From Eutypella sp. D-1 (lineage: Eukaryota > Ascomycota > Sordariomycetes > Xylariales > Diatrypaceae), in assembly GCA_023313575.1 (NCBI GenBank), contig JAJTTP010000003.1, forward strand, positions 124,001 through 188,000: a stretch of 64,000 nt of DNA, read 5' to 3'. The number at the start of each line of letters is the position of its first letter. The stretch's first letter is position 1. Shown here in pieces: positions 10,542 through 19,302 of the stretch. Below the pieces are notes generated by a model. The model made no database searches. It saw only the letters and a list, made by a program, of their open reading frames with translations, and was not told where the DNA came from. A program made the position numbers and the translations under genes.

Positions 10542-10996
10542 GGAGTAACTCTAACTAAACAGTCTCCATTTGCTAACTAAACAGTCCCCTTAACCGCATT
10601 TGGATGGATACCTTACCCACTTATTTTGTATGGCCAGAACCTTTTTTAATATGTAAAGCAGCGACCGTAATTAACACGTAAAGGTTTTATACTTATTACT
10701 TATTATTAAGTAAGTTTTTTTTCCTTTATACGCGTTTTAAGTTATGGATAAAGGTGGTGGTAGTTATAGTGGTGGTTATAGTGGTGGTTATAGTGGCGGT
10801 AGTGGTAGTGGTAATGGTGGTGGTGGTGGTAGCGGTGGTGGTATTTAAGTGGCTTACTTTGGCCCTGGCTGTGGCGGTAGGCATTTATAAGCCTAGGGTT
10901 TTGTGGCGATAGTGGTAAATATGTGGGCTTTTTGTTAGATGCGGTTAGGGGGACTGTTTGGTTAGCAAATGGAGACTGTTTAGTTAGATTTACTCC
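10542..10996. mobile_element. MITE-like non-autonomous DNA element with 58-bp TIRs
   Basis: The left end (10542-10599) and the reverse complement of the right end (10939-10996) match over 58 bp with three mismatches. Each terminal repeat begins GGAGTAA and contains the unit TAACTAAACAGTC (or a close variant) twice. Identical 7-bp sequences TACCTAA flank the element at 10535-10541 and 10997-11003, as expected for a target-site duplication. A caution applies because TACCTA is common here. The 455-bp element has no transposase. The interior is AT-rich at the left, then a GGT/AGT/TAT tandem repeat. The autonomous family is not identified; the duplication length and TIR do not settle it. Confidence 0.8.
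10744..10848 (+). repeat. GGT-rich tandem repeat with a 34-codon Gly/Ser/Tyr micro-ORF
   Basis: Units of GGTGGTTATAGT repeat and decay into GGT and AGT triplets. Starting from an ATG at 10744 the repeat is open in one frame to a TAA at 10846-10848. It would encode 34 residues, mostly Gly, Ser and Tyr (for example SYSGGYSGGYSGG). It lies wholly inside the MITE-like element. Coding is not claimed; the open frame may simply follow from the repeat unit being a multiple of three. Confidence 0.5.
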
Positions 10997-12388
10997 TACC
11001 TAAGCACATATACTACACGTAGGCAGGTTTATACATAAGTATTACCGGCCTGGCCCCCCCTATTTATTGCATTATCACCACTTCCCTGATAGGGGGATGC
11101 TTAACCATGAGCGGGTTGGCCCAACCTATAGAAGTTATATTAGCCTCAATAGATACAGAAAAAGATATCACTAGATTCCAATAGCTACTTATTCATCGGC
11201 TACGTACTAGCTAGAAAGGTCGGGATGTTGATTTTCTCGAAGCTGAGGGACGTCTAAAATTCATGTGGCATTGGACATTACAGCATACCTATGTTGAGAC
11301 ACACCAACGAGGACTTCTCTCTTCCATCCGTGGATGCATATGAAGCCCTTGCGCTCCTTCTGTCATGTATAGTATATGCGGATGAAAAGGAGTGCTTGGG
11401 TAAAGAAGTGGTTGCCTACCTCTTCGCAATCCGGGTAGTAGATGAGCCTTAGAGAGACTCATAGGGTTCTTCCCTCTTACTATATCTAGCTCGTCTTTTC
11501 CTGTCCCATCAGATGCCATCCCATAATATTTTCTACACTGAACCTAGAATAAACCAGATAAAATACAACTTCAATATTGCGCAAACGTTGGAAGGGTCTC
11601 GAACCAAAACCCTACTTGGCAGTGCGTTTGCCTTAGGGCTTTAGCATCGGCTTGCTCAGATACTGAACACATAGTGAGGGGTGTTACGGGACATATAGGA
11701 CACAATTTAGATCACACGATGCATGATCGCTTCTCACTGGACCGTGATGATTCTCTTCGAGTGAATCGAAATATATTTTGGGTTTCCAAATACTTAGACA
11801 TCCGTCCCTTGGATCCTTATCGACCCTCCCAAAGCTCGTGGTATATATATATCTATACAAGTCTCTCATCGCAGGATCATCCCGGGGGCCCGGTCCTTAG
11901 GGCCACCCATCTACTTCGACTTATCCATCCCAGCCCTATTTTCATAATCATGCCATGTACAATATACCCAACAAAACCACTAGACCAGTTGGTTCGTGAG
12001 CTCTGAGTCGAGGCTCAGGCCCACTGTGGTTGGTTTCTATGATTCCTTTCCCTTCCCCCCCTTTTTCGTAACGCCTTGTAATATCCGAGGCGGGACATGT
12101 GCAGAGAGAGATATGCCAGGTCCCGCATTGTATGGTGCAAATTCTATTCCTCCATCCTTTTGAGAGAAGAAAAAAGCCCTCAACGAAAAAAGTCCTCCGA
12201 GTAACCAGACCCCGGGGCCGTTCCTCAGACAGACACCACCAGGGGTCTAGACAAGAAAGAAGAAAGGAATAAGAGGGGTGAATGAAGAACAAGAAAAAAT
12301 GATAGTGGATAAAAAAACAAAGGAAAGTTCATCCGTACCGCATGGCGAGTGGCAATACGGCACGTGGGAGGGAGAGGGAATATTAGGC
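10997..12388. other. Intergenic between MITE and Pro-rich gene
   Basis: This 1.4-kb tract has no convincing gene. ORFs at 11289-11519, 11674-12006 and 11948-12292 are not protein-like. It contains a tRNA-like fragment near 11590-11660. The part after about 12050 is the probable 3' region of the Pro-rich gene, which ends at 12389 on the minus strand. Confidence 0.45.
11588..11660 (-). other. tRNA-like relic or SINE head
   Basis: On the minus strand the sequence contains CTAAGGCAAACGCACTGCC followed by a GGTTCGAGACC box, which resembles a pol III B box (GGTTCGANTCC). A matching acceptor stem cannot be formed and the A-box region is degenerate, so this is not a functional tRNA. A decayed tRNA gene or a tRNA-derived SINE fragment would both fit. 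Confidence 0.3.
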
Positions 12389-15300
12389 TTAGTTCGGCGT
12401 GGCGCCGCCATCCCCCTGTCTTGCCTTGCCCTTCTCGAGGCGCTTCCGCGTACCGACCGCCTCCAGAGTCTTGCTTAGATCCCCGCCGTGCCGGGCGAGC
12501 AGGCCCGCGCAGTCCTCGCACACGCGCAGCGAGCACCACGCGCAGACCCGGCGCCACGGCGGTCCGGAGCCGCCCGCACCAGAGCCGGAGCCGGAGCCGC
12601 AGGTCTGGCACGCGAGGACGTGGTTCCGGTTCCGCGAGGGCACCATGGTCGCGTGGCGCGCATAGCAGGCGTAGTGTCGCGGCTCCAGGGGCCGCGCGGG
12701 AATGGCGCCGTCGGGGCCCGGCGCGAAGGCCGTCGAGTCCGCGAGCGCGTATCCGCCGCTATCGCCGCCGTTACTGAGGGGTAGGCGAGAGAGGGCGTCG
12801 TGCAGGGCCTCGGCGCTCGGCGGCTCGGGTTCGGGTAGCTTAGACACCTCCGTGATGTTGCCGAGCGGGGGTCGTCCGTCGCGCGTCCGGCCTCCCGATC
12901 CTCCTGATGCCGGCGGCGACGACAAGGACGACGACGACGTCGCGCCCTCTGGGCTGCTCGTCCGGTATGGGTTCTCTGTCGGGTTGTTCAGGCTCTCGAC
13001 GAGGTCGTATAGGTCGGCGCCGTGGAGCTCGAGGCGGGTGTTGGCGCCGAAGAAGGGGCCCGGCCCGCGCTGCGCGTAGGATGCGGGCGCAGGGGGCGGC
13101 TGGCTGAAGTAACCACCTCCTCCGGGACCCTCCATCTGCGCGGTCATGGTACTCTGGACACTACCAGCGCGGTTGCGGGACTGCGCTCGCGGCGGTGGCG
13201 GCATGCCGCCTGCACCGACGAATCCGCCGCCCAGGCTTCCCGCTCTCGGAGGTGGTCGTACACCACCGCCACCACCACCACGCTCCCGCGGCGGCATCGG
13301 CCGAAACGCCGGGTCCCGGTGCAGACTGTTGCTGCTCCCAGCCGCCTTGAAGTTCCCGTAGAGGCTGGGTTGGCTCCGCACGGGTCGGATACCGCCGGGC
13401 GGCCGGTTCGGAGCGTTGGCGGGTACGGCGGGAGGGGCTGGAAATCCATCGGGACGCCTGCCAGCGGTAGGGGGCTGGGCCGGGAAGTTGTTGTTGCTGC
13501 TGTTGTCAGCCGGGGGCGTCGTCGTCGTGCTGCTAGGTTGGAGCGGCGAGAATGGCTGGTTCTGCAGGGGCGCGCCGCTAGCCGTAGCAGATCTCGGGGT
13601 CGGTTCACGCGCGGCAGGGATTTCAGAGTCCTTGGGCGAGATGTCGAGGGATAGCGGCGAGGGCACGGCGGCGACAGGCTGCGCAGACTGAGGGGGCGGT
13701 GGCGGCGGCGGAGCTGGGGCTGGCGTCGGAGGAGACTTCTGTGTAGCGGAGGGCGTCGCCGTCCTGGATGGTGGAGGGAGTTCCTTTCTCGCGATCGGGT
13801 TGGGTGTTCGCGGGAGGCCGATAGTCGGCGGCGGCTGCTGTTGTTGCTGCGTGTTCGGAATCGCGGGACTCTTGGATGACAATTGCGCTTGCGCATCTAC
13901 TCTAGGCGGCGACGCGGGCGACGTGGGCAAGCCGCTGATGTTTACATCTCTCGCAGGCTTCAGTCTTGAGGCTGCACGTGCCGGAACTTCCGGAGGAGGC
14001 GTAGGGGAGACACTATTCGACGGCGGGTCCGCAGGCGCGGGCGCGGGCGCAGGAGCGGAATTAGGCGGAGCGGACTCTTCACGCGTTTTCACTTCCGTCG
14101 CCGGTGGTTTCGTTTGTGTTTGTGTTTGTGCTTGTACTTGCGACGATCCCGTTTCTGGCTCTGCCTGCTTTCGCGGACGGATATTGCGGCCCGGAAGCGA
14201 GAGCTTCGAGGTCAACGACGCGGCCTTCTCCTTCCAAGGCGTGCGCGTCATCGGAGTGGTCGTGCTGGGCTCTTCTCTAATAGTTGGGGCTATCGCTATT
14301 TCGGGAGTACCAGCGGGGCGATCATCTGCGGGCGGAGGCGCGAGAGGTTTGGGTAAGCTAGGCTGTGCTTTGTGGCTCGGAGGAAGAGGAAAAGCGGAAG
14401 CGTCGCTGCCGTCGGGGAAGAGGGATTGCGGTTGTGGGAGGGGTTTCTGTGGCAAGGGCTGCAGAGGTTGCAAAGGCTGCAAAGGCTGCGATGGTTGTTG
14501 CAAAGGTTGTGGTTGTTGTGGATGTGGAGGCGATGATTGTGAAGGCTGCGATGCTATAGTTGTTACAGCAGCTATATTAGGAGATGGGGTTGGTCTAAGC
14601 TCCTGCGCATCACCCTGCTGCGGCCGAAACGAGGCTAAGGCATCAGGACCTGCGATGTCTTGTTGCCCTTGTTTTGGTATGTCACTCTGTTTGGGTGGTG
14701 GTACTGGTGGTAGTGGTGCCTGATCTCTCGGCATGGACTGCATCTGGGCGGGTGCGGCTGCTATCGCGGCTGCTGCTGTTGTGGCTGCTGCTGTTGAGCC
14801 ATGCGAAGTGGGCAGCTTAAGTTCAGGAACTGTGATGTTCAGACTAGACTTTGAATCCGCCCTCCTGCGCCATATTTCAGTTTTTGGTGAATCATTTTTT
14901 AATGGAACATGCGATGAAGTGGTGGCCGCCGGGACTGCCGGAGCTGCCACCGGAACTTCCCTCGGCTCTGTGTTTGTCTTTGTCTTTGATTCCATGTCCA
15001 GTTGACTCGAAACTGCGAGTGAAGGCAATGGCTTCTCTTGTGACTTTGTGCTATCTATATTCATAGGTGGTGATATCTCGTCCCCATATGGATTGCTTGA
15101 ATATGCTGACAATATGCTTGCCAGGTCTTTTGGGCTGTCTAAAGCTTCACGTGCCTGTGAATGCGCCGGCTCGCTATCCTTTGTGATAACAGTCTCTTGT
15201 GATGACCTATTCACAACGTCTGTCGCTGAACCGTTCGAGTAGGCTGACAGCAGACTTGAGATCGAGGACACGCGCTTCATCTTGTTCGACTTCGACTTCG

Positions 15301-15691
15301 ATTTCAGGGCCGGTTGGCCTACCGGTCGCCTCGGAATTACGTTCCTGGCCGGACTCAGGATCTGTGAAACGTTGTCTACCTCTTCCGTCTCTGGGGCCGC
15401 TGAAGCCTCCGGGGCCTCCGGAGGCCGGGGCGGTAGGGGAAAATTGAAGCGCTCTGTTTTCGCGCTGTCGCTGCTGTTGCTCCTGTGTCCGCCACTCTTC
15501 GTGGCCGTTGTTACGCTTTCTTTTCTCGGCGGGAATGGGAAAGGCGGGAGCTCGCGGGGTGTATATGCTGCCTCCGGGTTGGGGTCGTCATCGTCCATGT
15601 CAGGTGGCGGGGCGGGCAGCGCTTTTGAGAATCGCGACCGGCCCCCCGCCTTCGGGGGCTGGAGGGTGGTGGTGGGAGCGAGGGAATTCAT
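12389..15691 (-). CDS. Large Pro-rich protein with C-terminal Cys/His cluster
   Basis: Single-exon ORF of 1100 residues, not recognised by name. Start placed at MNSLAPTTTLQPPK (15691); the track's longer start is a TTG. Most of the chain is Pro/Ser/Gln-rich and probably disordered, with repeats such as PLQPLQPLQPL near residues 390-410 and long Pro runs near 640-660. The only compact-looking part is at the C-terminus (about 1010-1085): HYACYARHATMVPSRNRN, then CQTC, CAWC and CEDC spaced like a zinc-binding module, followed by a short helix. Many Pro-x-x-Pro motifs suggest SH3 partners, so a scaffold role is possible. High GC gives a 307-residue antisense ORF at 13800-14723, which is a shadow. 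Confidence 0.78.
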   Translation of the reverse strand: MNSLAPTTTLQPPKAGGRSRFSKALPAPPPDMDDDDPNPEAAYTPRELPPFPFPPRKESVTTATKSGGHRSNSSDSAKTERFNFPLPPRPPEAPEASAAPETEEVDNVSQILSPARNVIPRRPVGQPALKSKSKSNKMKRVSSISSLLSAYSNGSATDVVNRSSQETVITKDSEPAHSQAREALDSPKDLASILSAYSSNPYGDEISPPMNIDSTKSQEKPLPSLAVSSQLDMESKTKTNTEPREVPVAAPAVPAATTSSHVPLKNDSPKTEIWRRRADSKSSLNITVPELKLPTSHGSTAAATTAAAAIAAAPAQMQSMPRDQAPLPPVPPPKQSDIPKQGQQDIAGPDALASFRPQQGDAQELRPTPSPNIAAVTTIASQPSQSSPPHPQQPQPLQQPSQPLQPLQPLQPLPQKPLPQPQSLFPDGSDASAFPLPPSHKAQPSLPKPLAPPPADDRPAGTPEIAIAPTIREEPSTTTPMTRTPWKEKAASLTSKLSLPGRNIRPRKQAEPETGSSQVQAQTQTQTKPPATEVKTREESAPPNSAPAPAPAPADPPSNSVSPTPPPEVPARAASRLKPARDVNISGLPTSPASPPRVDAQAQLSSKSPAIPNTQQQQQPPPTIGLPRTPNPIARKELPPPSRTATPSATQKSPPTPAPAPPPPPPPQSAQPVAAVPSPLSLDISPKDSEIPAAREPTPRSATASGAPLQNQPFSPLQPSSTTTTPPADNSSNNNFPAQPPTAGRRPDGFPAPPAVPANAPNRPPGGIRPVRSQPSLYGNFKAAGSSNSLHRDPAFRPMPPRERGGGGGGVRPPPRAGSLGGGFVGAGGMPPPPRAQSRNRAGSVQSTMTAQMEGPGGGGYFSQPPPAPASYAQRGPGPFFGANTRLELHGADLYDLVESLNNPTENPYRTSSPEGATSSSSLSSPPASGGSGGRTRDGRPPLGNITEVSKLPEPEPPSAEALHDALSRLPLSNGGDSGGYALADSTAFAPGPDGAIPARPLEPRHYACYARHATMVPSRNRNHVLACQTCGSGSGSGAGGSGPPWRRVCAWCSLRVCEDCAGLLARHGGDLSKTLEAVGTRKRLEKGKARQGDGGATPN

Positions 15692-18600
15692 CACGGACAA
15701 ACCCTTTCTCTGACAGGGGGCGAAACGGGCAAACTAAGAAGAAAAGGCCACAGCAGATCTGTTGTCATACTCTATTTGCATCAAGGTTGGTCCCGTTAGG
15801 CGGTCTCAAGGCGTGTGTAGATAAATTGGTATGTTGTATTCGTGTGTCCGAATATTTCTCTAGAACTGTTTCGTCTGATATTGATGATGGAGTTGGTATC
15901 GTACGTGGAGGGAAGAGATTGTTCAACCAGCTACACAGCTCTCTACCGATCCAGTAACGCCTCTCTGCTACGTAGTAAGAACTAGGGGCTCGCCAATGGT
16001 CGCAAGACTTTGTATATCCCGAAGCTGACAGGATGGATGTGTGATGTCGTTACTGTCCGAACGAAGATGATCCCTGCAGGGTCTGAATCCTTCTTGGCCT
16101 GCCTACTATGTACCAGCAGTGCCTCCTTGCCTCCCACCCATCACTTCCAAGTTCCCTCCCTCTCCAGAAGTTCAGGAATGCAGGCCCGCCTTGGTTCTGA
16201 TTCCCGAACCGAGACTAACTACTCCGCACCGGGACATGCTAACGCAGGTACCAAAGCGGGCTCAGCGCCCCAGGGTTTCCTCGATACCACGCCAGTAGCC
16301 ATTGACCGGCGATTTGATTCGTCCCTCGTCCGCCCGACGCCAACTTCGGGGGGAGTGGATCGCCTCTAAAAAGAAAACCACCAATTTCGCTTTGCAGCAA
16401 CAGGGCCAGACCAAGTCAAGCCTCCCCCCCACTCAAAAAAAAAACTAGAAAAGAGAAAGCGAGCAGACAGACGCGTTCACGGACGGTTCGGAGGCAACTC
16501 TTTTGTGTGCGGGACGTATGAAGTACCTAGTCACATTTTCGGACACAAGTTGATGGATGCCACGGCTGGGGCATTCCGCGCTGGTTAATTATTATGGCGA
16601 TTTGTACATGTGCTAGAAAAGACGCGTTTTGTTCCCCCCTACACCATTGATGGCTATGTAGGTGGTGTGATGAGTCGCGTCTTGCAGGCATGAGGGTAAG
16701 ATTTCGATGCTACATTGTTGGATTTCGACGAATATTACCGTTTGACCTACTATGTACCCATCTCTAGAAAGACAAGTCGATTTCAGGACCCCCTAAACGT
16801 GGAACATGATAGGTACGTAGGTAGACATGACAGAAATTACACGTGCCGGATAGGTGAGACCTGCAGGATAGGCAACGAAGTTTATAAGCATAAGTACTTT
16901 CTGCCCCTGCTTTGACGTTTAATCTATGACTTCTCAAAGTGGGCGGGCGTAAGGGAAAGGGATGCAATTGAGTCGCATAGAAGTTACAACATCACAAACC
17001 CGTTACAAACCCCTCTTACGAACATGTGTAGAGCATAAATCGTTATCGCAAGCCTTTAACGAAACCGAGGGAAAGTACTCACGAGCAACATTTTGGTGTG
17101 GCCAAGACTTGATGGCTTGACGGCTCAAACGGGCAAGATAGATTCCCAGATCCTTCTACAGGTTTTATTGCCAGGGTTCTGCTAGTAAGGACTGTTTCAG
17201 ATTTGTGCAAGGAATTACACCGATAAATTGCGGACGGCCTCATACCTAGATGAGCGTTCGGCATACACCCTGAGCCAGTGCATCTATCGTGTTATTAAAT
17301 CTATCTGGAGTCGTCGAGGGGGGTTTCTCCCTACCCTACCCAGTTGTTTCCACTCGCCTTTCCGCGCAGGCCACGCAACAGCAGCGCGATGTCCCTTGTT
17401 ATATATATGTAAGCCCTCATAGGCTTGAGGGAAATATCGATATAAAGCCTATTTCCTGCGATTAACCCTGGTCCAATAAGCCCCGGAACGGGGATAGTCG
17501 ACGGTCGCGGCTCGCGGTTGCCAGTGTCTTGCATGACGCCTGCGCTAAATAGTCAATCTAGCTACGGAGTACGGGTCGTGCTGTGTTGTACGACGGCGAG
17601 GTGCATTCCACATGCCGCTCGCCGGATAGACCGGATAGTCGGGACCAGCGCACAACCCGAATATTGGGGGTTTCCTTCGGCAACTGTCACACTTTCAGGC
17701 ATCTGTTGCTTGACTGCCTAGGTAGGTGTATAATTAAGTACATAATTCCCGTCGTAGAAGCAACCTGGAAGATAAGAGACCGGGGACATTCAACGGTAGC
17801 AGGTGAGTAGGTGAGTTTTTCGAAATACCCATAAGGAATTGACAGAAAAAACTCCTTGGTCACAGTCGGTCCGTCAAGGCAGCACCTAACTACCTAAGTT
17901 TAGTTAAGAGGTTGCCTAACTACTGTGCACCGGATGGGGAGTCTTCTAGGGCGCTAGGGTGGGCGATCTGGCGGCCAAGAATAGCCCAGAGGCCGCCTAT
18001 CGCGTGCGCTGCAAGGATTCTCGCCATCTTGCAGCCAAACCCCCCCCCCCCCTAATCAGTAAGTGCCCTGATTGCCGGTTACGAGGAGACTGGCTTCGGA
18101 TGCGAGCTGGTTTTCGCACGAGTGTATATATAGTAATAATCTAGGACCATCCTATTTGCCTTGATAACTACTTAAGTATATTCGTATACGTGCGAGAATG
18201 TAGTGGACGTAATGAGCACCTAGCCGGACTTTGCATATAGAATGAACTATCGCTAATCCAGTCGCGCATCCTCATATATGCACTCGATGGTTGGATTGGT
18301 TTAATTCTTCATCAAAGGTATGCGCAACCAGGACCAGGGGCGGTCGTGGTTATAGCGACAAGACCACGGAATATATAAGAAGTATGTATCTCTATATATC
18401 AAGTAGATATTAGGGATGTGCAGCGACAAATGGTTGGTGTCCGTAGACCTCGTATCTATTTTTGTTTCCCCAAGTCCTCCCGCCAGTTGCGCAACCCAGC
18501 TACGTGTAAACAGTTGGACGCTCAGAATTCCTCTTTTAAAAGATTACCAATCAATCTCCCCTTGGTCAACGAACCATTGTGATGACTGATTGATTTATTG

Positions 18601-19302
18601 CTGGAGGCAGGGTACGGAGACGCGCATACATAGTAGGCCATTGAGCTTCCGAGCCCCTGAGCCCCTGGGCCCCTATTTGTAGCTAGCTAGCGCGACAGGC
18701 CCCGCCTTGCCTCCCCTACGATCGAGCAGCTCGACCTAGAACCGGTCACGTATCACTCCTACCGATTGGCTTTCGTAATTTCTTGGATTCATAGACTGGT
18801 TCACAAGGACCCAATATCTACTGTTTCCACTCCAAGAAGATAAGAAGGAAAGCAAGAGGATAATTTAGACTCGAAACTTCTGCGCAAGCTACCTGACCTG
18901 AAAATACTCTTCATCATGTATCCTACGCCCGATCCTATATTCTCAAGGTAAGGTACCAAGGTGACAACATCCAGTATTTTCACTGTTCAAGTAGAAGAGG
19001 CTCTTATGAAATGTATCCCGGCCACGCAAGGCGCCTCCTGCGTGGGTAATGAACCTGGACCAAGATCGGGAGCCAAGCGTGAACTCCTGTCGATCGACGG
19101 TTTGAGAAGGTGTCGGACGGCAGTCTTTGGTATGGCCATATCGGAGGTATCTTATATGAGCGAACTGCTTGTGAAAGTATATTGGAGTCTAGAGCAGAAG
19201 ATGATGATTTGGTATTGGGAGTATATAGGAAAGTAGATGCAACTATACTAGAGAATCCATTACGTTCTAGTCTTTAAAGACAGTAGAACAGGCGCAGTAA
19301 GC
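15692..19302. other. Gene-poor intergenic tract, 3.6 kb
   Basis: No gene is supported. ORFs up to 149 codons overlap the start of the Pro-rich gene or lack motifs. The first several hundred bases should contain the promoter and leader of that gene. A 13-nt poly-C run lies at 18040-18052, and GAGCCCCT is directly repeated near 18650-18665. TACCTA/TAGGTA units recur at 16810-16860 and 17715-17730. The left part is moderately GC-rich and the right part AT-richer. Confidence 0.45.

Noticed and set aside
13800..14723. 307-codon plus-strand ORF
   Set aside because: Lies fully antisense to the Pro-rich gene; Gly/Cys-rich composition is the mirror of its Pro/Gln codons.
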